This document shows positions 7,622-16,737 of a stretch of DNA of 64,000 bases, one piece after another (the stretch's first letter is position 1; each line of letters starts with the position of its first letter). Both the position numbers and the translations under genes were made by a program. The DNA lies in the NCBI RefSeq assembly GCF_013374995.1, contig NZ_CP056030.1:2822501-2886500 (forward strand), written 5' to 3'. Under the pieces are notes generated by a model. The model was not told the origin of the DNA and did not search any database. It saw only the letters and a program-made list of their open reading frames with translations. This DNA comes from Pseudomonas eucalypticola. GTDB taxonomy: Bacteria > Pseudomonadota > Gammaproteobacteria > Pseudomonadales > Pseudomonadaceae.

Positions 7622-10216
7622 TCAGGCGGCGGGCGCTTGTTCAAGGAAGTCCTGGGCAAAGCGCTGCAGCACGCCGCCGGCCTCGTAGATGGACACTTCC
7701 TCGGCCGTGTCCAGGCGGCAGGTCACTGGCACTTCCAGGCGCTGGCCGTCGCGGCGGGTGATGACCAGGGTCAAGGTGGCGCGGGGCGTGCGGGCGCCTG
7801 CCACGTCATACAGTTCGGTGCCGTCGATGCCCAGGGTGTGGCGGCTGGTGCCGGGCAGGAACTCCAGCGGCAGCACGCCCATGCCCACCAGGTTGGTGCG
7901 GTGAATGCGTTCGAAGCCTTCGGCGACGATGGCTTCCACGCCAGCCAGGCGCACGCCCTTGGCCGCCCAGTCGCGGGATGAGCCTTGGCCATAGTCGGCA
8001 CCGGCGATGATGATCAGCGGCTGTTTGCGGTCCATGTACGTCTCGATGGCCTCCCACATGCGCATGACCTGGCCGTCAGGCTCCACGCGCGCCAGGGAAC
8101 CCTGTTTGACCTTGCCGTTCTCCACCACCATTTCATTGAACAGTTTCGGGTTGGCGAAGGTAGCGCGCTGGGCGGTCAGGTGGTCGCCGCGGTGGGTGGC
8201 GTAGCTGTTGAAGTCCTCCTCGGGCACGCCCATTTTCGCCAGGTATTCGCCCGCGGCGCTGTCGAGAAGTATGGCGTTGGACGGTGATAGGTGGTCGGTG
8301 GTGATGTTGTCCGGCAGCACGGCCAGTGGGCGCATGCCCGTGAGCGGCCGGGCACCGGCCAGGGCGCCTTCCCAATAGGGGGGGCGGCGGATGTAGGTGC
8401 TTTGCGGGCGCCAGTCGTACAGCGGGGGCGCCTTGGGGCCATTGTCTTCCTGCACGGCGAACATGGGGATGTACACCTGGCGGAACTGCTCGGGCTTGAC
8501 CGAGGATTTGACCAGGGCGTCTATTTCTTCATCGCTGGGCCAGAGGTCCTTCAGGCGGATCTCGGCGCCATCGGGGCCATGGCCCAGCACGTCCTTCTCG
8601 ATGTCGAAACGGATCGTGCCGGCAATCGCGTAGGCCACGACCAGCGGCGGCGAGGCCAGGAACGCCTGCTTGGCGTAGGGGTGAATGCGCCCGTCGAAGT
8701 TGCGGTTGCCCGACAGCACAGCGGTGGCGTACAGGTCGCGGTCGATGATCTCCTGCTCGATGGCCGGGTCCAGGGCGCCGGACATGCCGTTGCAGGTGGT
8801 GCAGGCGAACGCCACCACGCCGAACCCCAATTGCTCCAGTTCCGGCAGCAGGCCGCCTTCTTCCAGGTACAGCTTGACGGTTTTCGAGCCCGGCGCCAGC
8901 GAGGTCTTGACCCACGGCTTGCGAGCCAGGCCCAGGCGGTTGGCGTTGCGCGCCAGCAGGCCCGCGGCGATCACGTTGCGTGGGTTGCTGGTGTTGGTGC
9001 AACTGGTGATGGCGGCGATGATGACCGCGCCATCGGGCATCTGCCCGGGTGTCTCGACCCAGGGCCCGGCGATTCCCTTGGCGGCCAGGTCACGGGTGGC
9101 CAGGCGTGCGTGCGGGTTGCTGGGGCCGGCCATGTTGCGCACCACGGTGCTCAGGTCGAAGTGCAGGCGGCGTTCGTATTCGGCGCTTTCCAGGCTGTCG
9201 GCCCACAGGCCGGTGAGCCGTGCGTAGTGCTCGACCAGGTGCACCTGCTGGTCTTCACGGCCGGTCAGTTTGAGGTAATCGACGGTCTGCTGGTCGATGT
9301 AGAACATCGCTGCCGTGGCGCCGTATTCCGGGGCCATGTTGGAAATGGTCGCGCGGTCGCCCAGGGTCAGCTTCGAGGCGCCCGCCCCGAAGAACTCCAG
9401 CCAGGCGCCGACCACCTTCTGCTGACGCAGAAACTGGGTCAGGGCCAGCACCATGTCGGTGGCGGTGATGCCCGGCTGCAACTGGCCGCTCAGTTCGACG
9501 CCGATGATGTCCGGCAGGCGCATCCACGAGGCACGGCCGAGCATCACGCTCTCGGCCTCCAGGCCGCCGACGCCGATGGCGATCACCCCCAGGGCATCCA
9601 CGTGGGGGGTATGGCTGTCGGTGCCCACGCAGGTGTCGGGGAACGCCACGCCGTCCTGGACCTGGATCACCGGTGACATTTTCTCCAGGTTGATCTGGTG
9701 CATGATGCCGTTGCCCGGCGGAATCACGTCGACGTTCCTGAAGGCCTTTTTGGTCCAGTTGATGAAATGGAAGCGGTCTTCGTTGCGGCGGTCTTCGATC
9801 GCGCGGTTCTGCTCGAACGCCTGCGGGTCGAAGCCGCCGCGCTCCACGGCCAGGGAGTGGTCGACGATGAGCTGGGTCGGCACCACCGGGTTGACCTGGG
9901 CCGGGTCGCCGCCCTGGCGGGCGATGGCGTCGCGCAGGCCGGCCAGGTCCACCAGGGCGGTCTGGCCGAGGATGTCGTGGCACACCACGCGGGCCGGGAA
10001 CCAGGGAAAGTCCAGGTCGCGCTGGCGGTTGATCAGTTGGTTCAAGGAGGCGGTCAGGGTCGCCGGGTCGCAGCGGCGCACCAGGTTTTCCGCCAGCACC
10101 CGGGCCACGTAGGGCAGGGTGGCGTAGGCGCCGGGCTGGAGGGCGTCGACGGCGGCGCGGGTGTCGAAATAGTCCAGGGGCGTGCCTGGCAGGTTCGTGC
10201 GGTATTGAGTGTTCAT
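7622..10216 (-). CDS. acnD: Fe/S-dependent 2-methylisocitrate dehydratase AcnD
   Basis: An 864-residue aconitase-family enzyme that dehydrates 2-methylcitrate in propionate catabolism. The 4Fe-4S cysteines are visible in SCTNTSNP and in FACTTCNGMSG. The substrate-binding DYGQGSSRDWAAKG segment marks the swivelling C-terminal domain. The N-terminus MNTQYRTNLPGTPLDYF is the AcnD type and distinguishes it from AcnA. The start at 10216 is chosen on that basis; a GTG six codons upstream is an alternative. It sits between prpC and prpF in the standard order. Confidence 0.93.
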   Translation of the reverse strand: MNTQYRTNLPGTPLDYFDTRAAVDALQPGAYATLPYVARVLAENLVRRCDPATLTASLNQLINRQRDLDFPWFPARVVCHDILGQTALVDLAGLRDAIARQGGDPAQVNPVVPTQLIVDHSLAVERGGFDPQAFEQNRAIEDRRNEDRFHFINWTKKAFRNVDVIPPGNGIMHQINLEKMSPVIQVQDGVAFPDTCVGTDSHTPHVDALGVIAIGVGGLEAESVMLGRASWMRLPDIIGVELSGQLQPGITATDMVLALTQFLRQQKVVGAWLEFFGAGASKLTLGDRATISNMAPEYGATAAMFYIDQQTVDYLKLTGREDQQVHLVEHYARLTGLWADSLESAEYERRLHFDLSTVVRNMAGPSNPHARLATRDLAAKGIAGPWVETPGQMPDGAVIIAAITSCTNTSNPRNVIAAGLLARNANRLGLARKPWVKTSLAPGSKTVKLYLEEGGLLPELEQLGFGVVAFACTTCNGMSGALDPAIEQEIIDRDLYATAVLSGNRNFDGRIHPYAKQAFLASPPLVVAYAIAGTIRFDIEKDVLGHGPDGAEIRLKDLWPSDEEIDALVKSSVKPEQFRQVYIPMFAVQEDNGPKAPPLYDWRPQSTYIRRPPYWEGALAGARPLTGMRPLAVLPDNITTDHLSPSNAILLDSAAGEYLAKMGVPEEDFNSYATHRGDHLTAQRATFANPKLFNEMVVENGKVKQGSLARVEPDGQVMRMWEAIETYMDRKQPLIIIAGADYGQGSSRDWAAKGVRLAGVEAIVAEGFERIHRTNLVGMGVLPLEFLPGTSRHTLGIDGTELYDVAGARTPRATLTLVITRRDGQRLEVPVTCRLDTAEEVSIYEAGGVLQRFAQDFLEQAPAA

Positions 10217-10252
10217 GGTGCTGGGCTCGATCACGGTTAAGTCTCAGGGCTG

Positions 10253-10286
10253 TGACGCGGCCTGGCGTCTGCCACAGGCCGCGTCA
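10253..10286. repeat. Perfect 12-bp inverted repeat between prpC and acnD (REP-like)
   Basis: TGACGCGGCCTG and CAGGCCGCGTCA form a perfect 12-bp stem with a 10-base loop in the 76-bp prpC-acnD gap. The arm shares TGACGCGGCC with the copies near 1.2, 4.5 and 36.8 kb. It could act as an mRNA-stabilising or attenuating hairpin inside the operon, or simply be a REP-type repeat. Confidence 0.65.
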
Positions 10287-10292
10287 GCGCGC

Positions 10293-11420
10293 TCAGCGTT
10301 GCTCTATCGGCACGTACGCGCGCTGTTCCACGCCGGTGTACTCGGCGCTGGGCCGAATGATGCGGTTGTTCGCCCGCTGTTCGAACACATGCGCAGCCCA
10401 GCCGGTCAGGCGCGAACACACGAAAATGGGGGTGAACAGCGCCGTGGGGATGCCCATGAAGTGGTACGCCGAGGCGTGGTAGAAATCGGCGTTGGGGAAC
10501 AGCTTCTTCTGCTCCCACATGGTCTTGTCGATGGCTTCGGAGACGGGAAAGACCACTTTATCGCCCACTGCCTGCGCCAGCTGTTTGGCCCAGACCTTGA
10601 TCACCTCGTTGCGCGGGTCATTGTCCTTGTAGATGGCATGGCCGAAGCCCATGATCTTGTCCTTGCGTTCCAGCATGGCCAGGGTGCCGCGGACCGCTTC
10701 CTCCGGGCTCTTGAACTTGTCGATCATGGCCATGGCCGCCTCATTGGCGCCACCGTGCAGCGGCCCGCGCAGGGTGCCGATGGCGGCGGTGATGCACGAG
10801 TGCAAGTCCGAAAGCGTCGAGGCACAGACCCGGGCCGTGAAGGTCGAAGCGTTGAACTCGTGCTCGGCGTAAAGAATCAGCGACACGTTCATGACCTTGC
10901 GGTGCAGCTCGCTCGGCGCCTTGCCGTGCAGCAGGTGCAGGAAGTGCCCGGCGGTGTCCGGCTCGTCGGTACGGCAGTCGATGCGCACGCCATGGTGGCT
11001 GAAGCGGTACCAGTAGCACATGATCGCCGGCAACGCGGCCAGCAGCCGGTCGGTGGCGTCGTGTTGCTGCTTGAAGTTCTTCTCGGGCTCCAGGTTGCCC
11101 AGGAACGAGCAGCCGGTGCGCATCACGTCCATGGGGTGAGCGTTGGTGGGGATCCGTTCCAGTACTTCCTTCAGCGCCTGGGGCAGGTCGCGCAGCGTGG
11201 CCAGCTTGTGCAGATAGTGGTCCAGGTCTGCGTGGTTGGGCAATTCGCCGTACAGGAGCAGGTAGGCCACTTCCTCGAAGCTGGCGTGCTCGGCCAGTTC
11301 GCGCACGTCATAGCCCCGGTAGGTCAGGCCGGCACCGGCCTGGCCTACGGTGGACAGGGCGGTCTGCCCGGCTACCTGGCCACGCAGGCCGGCACCACTC
11401 AATACTTTTGCTTCGGCCAT
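10293..11420 (-). CDS. prpC: 2-methylcitrate synthase PrpC
   Basis: A 375-residue citrate-synthase-family enzyme that condenses propionyl-CoA with oxaloacetate. Its length (about 375 rather than about 430 residues), the N-terminal GAGLRGQVAGQTALSTV and the location in the prp operon identify it as methylcitrate synthase. Catalytic-region motifs seen are LILYAEHEFNAST, GPLHGGANEAAM (His) and GFGHAIYKDNDPR, with the catalytic Asp in the later VCSRLTGW region not resolved here. The start at 11420 follows GGAGAGAACC. It lies 77 bp from prpB. Confidence 0.94.
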   Translation of the reverse strand: MAEAKVLSGAGLRGQVAGQTALSTVGQAGAGLTYRGYDVRELAEHASFEEVAYLLLYGELPNHADLDHYLHKLATLRDLPQALKEVLERIPTNAHPMDVMRTGCSFLGNLEPEKNFKQQHDATDRLLAALPAIMCYWYRFSHHGVRIDCRTDEPDTAGHFLHLLHGKAPSELHRKVMNVSLILYAEHEFNASTFTARVCASTLSDLHSCITAAIGTLRGPLHGGANEAAMAMIDKFKSPEEAVRGTLAMLERKDKIMGFGHAIYKDNDPRNEVIKVWAKQLAQAVGDKVVFPVSEAIDKTMWEQKKLFPNADFYHASAYHFMGIPTALFTPIFVCSRLTGWAAHVFEQRANNRIIRPSAEYTGVEQRAYVPIEQR

Positions 11421-11497
11421 GGTTCTCTCCATTCTTGAATTTATTGTCTGGATTCACGGTAAAACGGTGTGAGCAGGTCCAATCCTTGCCGCAGCGG

Positions 11498-12394
11498 CTA
11501 CAGCGGTGTTCTGGCCTGGGCGAACAGGGCGTCGAGCTTCTGTTCAAACACGTGGTAATCAATGGCGTCATACAGCTCCAGGCGAGTCTGCATGGTGTCG
11601 ATGACATTTTTCTGCGTGCCGTCGCGGCGGATGGCGCCATAGACGTTCTCGGCAGCCTTGTTCATGGCGCGGAACGCCGACAGCGGGTAAAGCACCAGGC
11701 CGACGTCGACGCTGGCCAGTTCTTCGGTGGTGTACAGCGGCGTGGCACCGAACTCGGTGATGTTGGCCAGGATCGGCACGCGCACCCGGTCGGCGAACTG
11801 TCTGTACATGGCCAGTTCAGTGATGGCTTCGGGGAAGATCATGTCAGCGCCAGCCTCGACGCAGGCCTCTGCGCGGTCCAGCGCGGCCTGCAAGCCTTCC
11901 ACGGCCAGGGCATCGGTGCGTGCCATGATCACGAAACTGTCGTCGGTGCGGGCATCCACCGCCGCCTTGATACGGTCGACCATTTCCTGCTGGCTGACGA
12001 TCTCCTTGTTCGGCCGGTGGCCGCAGCGCTTGGCACCCACCTGGTCTTCGATGTGAATGGCGGCAGCGCCGAACTTGATCATCGACTTGACGGTACGCGC
12101 CACGTTGAACGCCGACGAACCGAAGCCGGTGTCCACGTCAACCAGCAAGGGCAGGTCGCAGACGTCGGTGATGCGCCGCACGTCGGTGAGTACGTCATCC
12201 AGGTTGCTGATGCCCAGGTCCGGCAAGCCCAGGGAGCCGGCCGATACGCCGCCGCCCGACAGGTAGATGGCCTTGAAGCCGGCCCGCTTGGCCAGCAGGG
12301 CATGGTTGGCGTTGATGGTGCCCACCACTTGCAGGGGCTGTTCACTGGCTACAGCGTCGCGAAAGCGTTGGCCTGGGCTGTTCTTGTTATTCAT
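11498..12394 (-). CDS. prpB: 2-methylisocitrate lyase PrpB
   Basis: A 298-residue enzyme of the isocitrate lyase/PEP mutase superfamily. It cleaves 2-methylisocitrate to pyruvate and succinate, the last step of the cycle. The signature KRCGH lies at residues 122-126 with catalytic Cys124, and the Mg-binding aspartates are in LVDVDTGFG (Asp86, Asp88). It is the first enzyme gene after the GntR regulator; only 8 bp separate them, so regulator and enzymes likely share a transcript. Confidence 0.95.
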   Translation of the reverse strand: MNNKNSPGQRFRDAVASEQPLQVVGTINANHALLAKRAGFKAIYLSGGGVSAGSLGLPDLGISNLDDVLTDVRRITDVCDLPLLVDVDTGFGSSAFNVARTVKSMIKFGAAAIHIEDQVGAKRCGHRPNKEIVSQQEMVDRIKAAVDARTDDSFVIMARTDALAVEGLQAALDRAEACVEAGADMIFPEAITELAMYRQFADRVRVPILANITEFGATPLYTTEELASVDVGLVLYPLSAFRAMNKAAENVYGAIRRDGTQKNVIDTMQTRLELYDAIDYHVFEQKLDALFAQARTPL

Positions 12395-12402
12395 GACTCA
12401 CC

Positions 12403-13101
12403 TCAAGGGTTGGTGGCGGTGTCACCGTAGTGACGCTCGATATTGCGCCGGGACGCGCCAATGTGGCGGCGCATCAGCAATTCGGCCAGTTCGCCATCGC
12501 GGTCGGCGATGGCGTCCAGAATGCGGTGGTGCTCGGCAAAAGCCTGGCGGGGGCGGTTGGGCGTGGTGGAAAACTGAATGCGGTACATGCGCACCAGTTG
12601 GTACAGCTCCCCGCACAGTATTTGCGCCAGGGTGCGGTTACCGCTGCCCTGGATGATGCGGTAGTGGAAGTCGAAGTCGCCTTCCTGCTGGTAGTACCCC
12701 AGGCCGGCCTGGAAGGTGGCATCGCGCTCGTGGGTGTGGAGCACCTGGCGCAGCTCGTCGATTTCGGCGTCGCTCATGCGTTCGGCGGCCAGGCGGCAGG
12801 CCATGCCTTCCAGCGACTCGCGAATCTCGTACAGCTCGATCAGTTCGGCGTGGCTCAGGGACACCACACGGGCGCCGACATGGGGCACGCGCACCAACAG
12901 GCGCTGCCCCTCCAGGCGGTGAATGGCCTCGCGCAGCGGGCCTCGGCTGATGCCGTAGGTGCGCGCCAGCTCGGGCTCGGAAATTTTGCTGCCTGGGGCG
13001 ATTTCACCGCTGACGATGGCGGCCTGGATGCGCCGGAAGACGTTTTCCGAGAGGGTCTCGGTGTCTTCGCCGGAAACGAGGGTAGGGGAGTCCGCAAGCA
13101 T
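12403..13101 (-). CDS. GntR-family (FCD/FadR subfamily) regulator of the prp operon
   Basis: A 232-residue regulator with an N-terminal winged helix (about residues 18-85; SEPELARTYGISRGPLREAIHRL) and a C-terminal all-helical FCD ligand domain with metal-type residues (H-x-E-R-D; DFDFHYRII; EHHRIL). Its position at the head of prpBC-acnD-prpF makes it the operon regulator, presumably responding to a methylcitrate-cycle intermediate. The ATG at 13101 is forced: an in-frame TGA lies six codons upstream and there is no other start before the HTH. No Shine-Dalgarno is visible, and an operator-like palindrome directly abuts the start codon. Confidence 0.88.
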   Translation of the reverse strand: MLADSPTLVSGEDTETLSENVFRRIQAAIVSGEIAPGSKISEPELARTYGISRGPLREAIHRLEGQRLLVRVPHVGARVVSLSHAELIELYEIRESLEGMACRLAAERMSDAEIDELRQVLHTHERDATFQAGLGYYQQEGDFDFHYRIIQGSGNRTLAQILCGELYQLVRMYRIQFSTTPNRPRQAFAEHHRILDAIADRDGELAELLMRRHIGASRRNIERHYGDTATNP

Positions 13102-13113
13102 ATTGTCGACACA
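13102..13113. promoter_or_regulatory. Operator-like half-palindrome abutting the GntR start codon
   Basis: ATTGTCGACACA shares nine bases (ATTGTCGAC) with the perfect palindrome at 13175-13186 and begins at the base next to the regulator's start codon. TTGTCGACAA-type sites are typical for FCD-type GntR proteins, so autoregulation is inferred. Confidence 0.55.
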
Positions 13114-13174
13114 CTGTCAGGTTGTTGGCTGAAAAATAGCGCTACGGGGCCTTTTGGTCAATTGTGGAGTGGGT

Positions 13175-13186
13175 ATTGTCGACAAT
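13175..13186. promoter_or_regulatory. Perfect palindrome ATTGTCGACAAT, likely GntR operator
   Basis: A perfect 12-bp palindrome in the 163-bp gap between the divergent prp regulator and ogt. The second copy lies at 13102, centre-to-centre about 73 bp, close to seven helical turns. Two phased sites would suit cooperative or looping repression of the prp promoter. Binding by the adjacent GntR protein is inferred from position and family consensus. Confidence 0.65.
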
Positions 13187-13264
13187 GGTCTGATGGCACG
13201 GGCCTGTTACCTCCCCAAGCCGCATGCTTTACACTGGTGCCTCATGAACCGCCCGGAGGGGGCC

Positions 13265-13762
13265 ATGCCCTATACCTGCACATGGATCGACTCCCCGGTC
13301 GGCACGCTCACCCTGGTCGCGCGCGGCCCCAAGCTGGCGGCCATCCTCTGGCAGGATGACCGTCCCGAGCGCGTGCGGCTGGGCAAGTTGCGCGAACAGC
13401 ACGACCACCCGATGCTGGTACGCACCGCCGCGCAGTTGAGTGATTATTTTGCCGGGCGCCGGGAAACCTTCGACCTGGACCTGGACTTCGTGGGCACCCC
13501 GTTCCAGGTGCAGGTGTGGCAGGCGCTGTTGCGCATTCCCTTCGGCGAAACCCGCAGCTACCTGGATATCGCCACGCAGTTGGGCAACCCCAAGGCCGTA
13601 CGGGCCGTAGGTGCAGCCAACGGCCGCAACCCTATCTCCATCATCGCGCCGTGCCACCGGGTGATCGGCAGCTCCGGTAGCCTCACCGGGTTTGCCGGTG
13701 GCCTGGCCGCCAAGCAGTACTTGCTGAGCCTGGAGCGCCGCGACCTGTTTTCCGGCCTTTAA
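13265..13762 (+). CDS. ogt: Methylated-DNA--protein-cysteine S-methyltransferase (Ogt)
   Basis: A 165-residue suicide DNA-repair protein that removes alkyl groups from O6-alkylguanine onto its own cysteine. The acceptor motif PCHRVIGSSG has Cys130. The preceding GTPFQVQVWQALLRIPFGET and the Arg-finger region RAVGAANGRNP are conserved, and the final LSLER matches the family. GGAGG five to nine bases upstream fixes the start at 13265. It converges with thiM, and the two stop codons overlap by four bases. Confidence 0.93.
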   Translation: MPYTCTWIDSPVGTLTLVARGPKLAAILWQDDRPERVRLGKLREQHDHPMLVRTAAQLSDYFAGRRETFDLDLDFVGTPFQVQVWQALLRIPFGETRSYLDIATQLGNPKAVRAVGAANGRNPISIIAPCHRVIGSSGSLTGFAGGLAAKQYLLSLERRDLFSGL

Positions 13763-14613
13763 AGGCGCACGCTTTCGACCTGCGCCTTGGCGCGGATCAG
13801 GCTGGCGTCCACCCGGTCAAGCCCGTCCAGAAAGGCTGGCAGGAATGAACCCGGGCCTTGGGCCTGGGGCTCGGCGTATTCGGCGGCCAGGGCAACATGC
13901 ACATGGGCCGCGGCCGCGGCGCAGAAGCCGTCCCCGGTCGCCGCGGCGTATGCTGCCACCAGCGCGCCCAACGAACAGCCCGAGGCCGTGATACGCGGCA
14001 GTAGTGCGCTGCCGCCGGCGATGCGCAGCAGGTGATGGCTGACCTCGCCGTGCTCGTTCTGAACCTTGCCCACCACATGGTCGATGGCCCCCGACGCCGA
14101 TACGCAGGTCGCGTATTTGAGCAGGGTGATCGCTGCGGGCATGGCATCGGCTGGGTCGCTGGAGCTGTCGAAACCCTTGGCCTGGCTATTGCCCAAGCCC
14201 GCCAGGCCGATGATTTCCGCAGCGTTGCCACGGATCACCGTGGGCCGCTGCGCCAGCAACTCGGCCGCCACCTGGCCACGCCATGGCAGCACCCCGGCGC
14301 CGATAGGGTCCAGTACCCAAGGGCGGCCCAGGCTGTGGGCGGCCTGCACGGCCAGGCGCATGGCGCGCACCTGGGCGTCGGTGGGCGTGCCCAGATTCAC
14401 CAGTACGGCGCCAGCGATGGCTGCGAAGCCGGCGGCTTCCTCGGGGTTGTCGACCATGGCCGGCGAAGCCCCGGCGGCCAGCAGCACATTGGCCATGAAG
14501 TTCACCGACACGGTGTTGGTCAGGCACTGCACCAGCGGGCCTTGTGCGCGCAGGGCGGCATGGGCAGCGATGATAGTGTCGACGCTGGGGGGCTGCTGGG
14601 GGATGAGCGGCAT
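13759..14613 (-). CDS. thiM: Hydroxyethylthiazole kinase ThiM
   Basis: A 284-residue ribokinase-like enzyme that phosphorylates 4-methyl-5-(2-hydroxyethyl)thiazole in thiamine salvage. Family segments seen are PLVQCLTNTVSVNFMANVLLA, PAMVDNPEEAA, WVLDPIGAG, VIRGNAAEI and the catalytic-loop ITASGCSLGAL, with the Cys typical of ThiM. No thiE or thiD lies next to it, and no TPP riboswitch could be recognised in the 160-bp leader, so regulation is not evident. The start at 14613 lacks a strong ribosome-binding site. Confidence 0.92.
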   Translation of the reverse strand: MPLIPQQPPSVDTIIAAHAALRAQGPLVQCLTNTVSVNFMANVLLAAGASPAMVDNPEEAAGFAAIAGAVLVNLGTPTDAQVRAMRLAVQAAHSLGRPWVLDPIGAGVLPWRGQVAAELLAQRPTVIRGNAAEIIGLAGLGNSQAKGFDSSSDPADAMPAAITLLKYATCVSASGAIDHVVGKVQNEHGEVSHHLLRIAGGSALLPRITASGCSLGALVAAYAAATGDGFCAAAAAHVHVALAAEYAEPQAQGPGSFLPAFLDGLDRVDASLIRAKAQVESVRL

Positions 14614-14773
14614 GTGGGTGTTCCGAAAAAGGCAGGAGGTGATCAAAATACTCTCTTCTTTCGCGGTTGGCGCCAAGGTGCCCTGAAAAACCGGAAAGTG
14701 CGCAATATCATTCAAGACCTGCCTACGCCCCCGGTGCCACACTGGCTGTCCGTCCCAGCCATTGCCGCACACC

Positions 14774-15472
14774 ATGCCCACTACCATGCTTCCTCGCCAC
14801 GCTTTTTTACGCGGAGCCGCTGCCATCGTGCCGCTGTCCCTGGCCACTGCGCCCTGGGGGCTGCTGGCCGGCTCCATGGCCATCGAGGCCAACCTCACTC
14901 CGTTGCAGGGCCAAGGCCTGTCGGCCATTGTTTTCGCCGGTGCCGCGCAACTGGTGGCCATCGGCATGCTCAAGGGCGGGGCGGGGGTGCTGTCGATTCT
15001 CTTGACCACCTTGCTGCTGACCTCCCAGCACCTGTTGTATGGCATGAGCCTGCGGCCGATGATTGCCGGGTTGCCAGGCCGGTGGCGCGCGGGGCTGGGC
15101 TTTCTGCTCACCGATGAACTGTTCGCCCTGACCAGCCGTCACGACCAGCAGACTTTCAGCCGCTGGTACGCCCTGGGCGTGGGGTTGACCTTCTATGTGG
15201 CCTGGAACCTGTTCACCCTGTTGGGCATCGTGCTGGGCCGCAGCCTGCCCGGGCTGGAACACCTTGGCCTGGACTTCTCCATCGCCGCCACGTTCATCGC
15301 GCTGATCACCCCGGTGGTGCGCAACGTGCCGGCGCTGGTGTGCGTGGCGGTATCGCTGTTCTGCTCCGTTCTGTTCAGCTACTGGCAGTGGGGCTCGGCC
15401 CTGGTGCTGTCGGGGCTGGCGGGGATGACGGCGGGGTTTTTCTGCAGCAAATTTCAAGGAGCGCGCGCATGA
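14774..15472 (+). CDS. azlC: AzlC-family branched-chain amino acid exporter, large subunit
   Basis: A roughly 232-residue integral membrane protein with five or more hydrophobic segments and the AzlC-type opening RGAAAIVPLSLATAPWGLLAG, then FAGAAQLVAIGML and LTSQHLLYGMSLRP. With the small AzlD partner it exports branched-chain amino acids or analogues. Several in-frame starts are close together (14762 TTG, 14774 and 14786 ATG) and none has a clear ribosome-binding site; 14774 is a compromise. It is translationally coupled to azlD through an ATGA overlap. Confidence 0.87.
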   Translation: MPTTMLPRHAFLRGAAAIVPLSLATAPWGLLAGSMAIEANLTPLQGQGLSAIVFAGAAQLVAIGMLKGGAGVLSILLTTLLLTSQHLLYGMSLRPMIAGLPGRWRAGLGFLLTDELFALTSRHDQQTFSRWYALGVGLTFYVAWNLFTLLGIVLGRSLPGLEHLGLDFSIAATFIALITPVVRNVPALVCVAVSLFCSVLFSYWQWGSALVLSGLAGMTAGFFCSKFQGARA

Positions 15473-15780
15473 TCTGGGTCGTCATCATCGGTATGGGCGT
15501 GCTGGTCTTTCTCAACCGCTACGTATTCCTCGAACCACGCCTGCCGGTACAGCTGGGAAGCAACGTGCGGCAGTTCCTGGGTTTTGCCGTGCCGGGCATG
15601 CTCACGGCCATTTGCGGCCCGATCGTGTTCATGCCCGACCGGCAGTTGAACCTGCACCTGGACAACCCCTACCTGATCAGCTCGGCAATCGCGGTGGTGC
15701 TGGTGCTGTTGACCCGCAATACCTTGGTGAGCATGGTCCTGAGCATGGCCTTCTTTTTCGCCCTGCGCGCCTGGGGCTGA
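15469..15780 (+). CDS. azlD: AzlD-family small membrane partner
   Basis: A 103-residue protein with three to four hydrophobic segments (MIWVVIIGMGVLVFLNRY, FAVPGMLTAICGPIVF, YLISSAIAVVLVLL), matching AzlD, the small subunit of AzlCD exporters. The start is set by overlap with the azlC stop (ATGA) and the upstream AAGGAGCG. Its neighbour downstream is a LysR regulator 60 bp away on the same strand, which may or may not control it. Confidence 0.87.
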   Translation: MIWVVIIGMGVLVFLNRYVFLEPRLPVQLGSNVRQFLGFAVPGMLTAICGPIVFMPDRQLNLHLDNPYLISSAIAVVLVLLTRNTLVSMVLSMAFFFALRAWG

Positions 15781-15840
15781 GGGCGGGGCGCTTGTTTTGC
15801 GGCATAATCGGCCTTCGCTTTCCCAGGATGCCCCGGCCCC

Positions 15841-16737
15841 ATGCCCCGCGAAAACTTCAACGACCTGCAGGCGTTCGTCATCATTGCCCGCGAAGGCAGT
15901 TTTACCCGTGCCGCTGCCCAGATGGGAGTCTCCCAGTCGGCCTTGAGCCATACCCTGCGGGCGCTGGAAGCGCGCCTGGGGGTACGCTTGCTGACGCGCA
16001 CCACCCGCAGCGTATCGCCCACCGAGGCAGGCCAGCGCCTGCTGGAAACCCTGGCGCCCCGGTTCGCGGAAATCGAGGCAGAGCTGGCGGCGCTCAGCGA
16101 GTTTCGTGACACCCCCGCGGGCACCGTGCGCATCACCGCGGCCGAACATGCGGTGGACACGCTGTTGTGGCCCAGGCTGCAGCCTGTGCTGCGCCAGTAC
16201 CCGGACATCAAGGTGGAGATCAGCACCGACTACGGCCTTACCGATATCGCTGCCCAGCGTTTTGACCTGGGCGTGCGCCTGGGCGACCAGGTGGCCAAGG
16301 ACATGATCGCGGTGCGCATTGCCGCGGATATGCGCATGGCCGTGGTCGCCACGCCCGGCTACCTCGCCCAGCGTGGCGTGCCGCAAACGGTGCAGGCCCT
16401 GGCCGAGCACGACTGCGTCACCTTGCGCCTGCCCACCCACGGGGGGCTCATGGCATGGGAATTCGAGAAGGACGGCCACGAGGTCAAGGCCAAGGTGGAA
16501 GGGCAGTGGGTGTTCAACACCGGCTCGCAGATTCTGCGCGCGGTCGTTCAGGGATTCGGGCTGGGCTACATGCCCGACGACATGGTGCGTGAGCACCTGA
16601 CGGCCGGGCGCCTGCAATCGGTGCTGCAGGACTGGTGCCCGACGTTCCCTGGCTACCACCTGTACTACCCCAGCCGCCGGCAGTCGTCACGGGCATTGCA
16701 AGTGGTGATCGACGCCTTGCGCCATCGCGGCGGCTGA
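15841..16737 (+). CDS. LysR-family transcriptional regulator
   Basis: A 298-residue LysR-type regulator. The N-terminal winged HTH (residues 1-60; FVIIAREGSFTRAAAQMGVSQSALSHTLRALE) is followed by a periplasmic-binding-like effector domain (about 90-295). The FTRAAAQMGVSQSALSH recognition segment and the phrase RLLTRTTRSVSPTEAG are typical of the CrgA/AaeR-like branch. It is in the same orientation as azlCD, whereas most LysR regulators are divergent from their target, so the target is unclear. Confidence 0.9.
   Translation: MPRENFNDLQAFVIIAREGSFTRAAAQMGVSQSALSHTLRALEARLGVRLLTRTTRSVSPTEAGQRLLETLAPRFAEIEAELAALSEFRDTPAGTVRITAAEHAVDTLLWPRLQPVLRQYPDIKVEISTDYGLTDIAAQRFDLGVRLGDQVAKDMIAVRIAADMRMAVVATPGYLAQRGVPQTVQALAEHDCVTLRLPTHGGLMAWEFEKDGHEVKAKVEGQWVFNTGSQILRAVVQGFGLGYMPDDMVREHLTAGRLQSVLQDWCPTFPGYHLYYPSRRQSSRALQVVIDALRHRGG

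Noticed and set aside
14614..14773. TPP riboswitch upstream of thiM
   Set aside because: The CTGAGA and ACCTGATCTGGATAATG-like cores could not be found on the minus strand.
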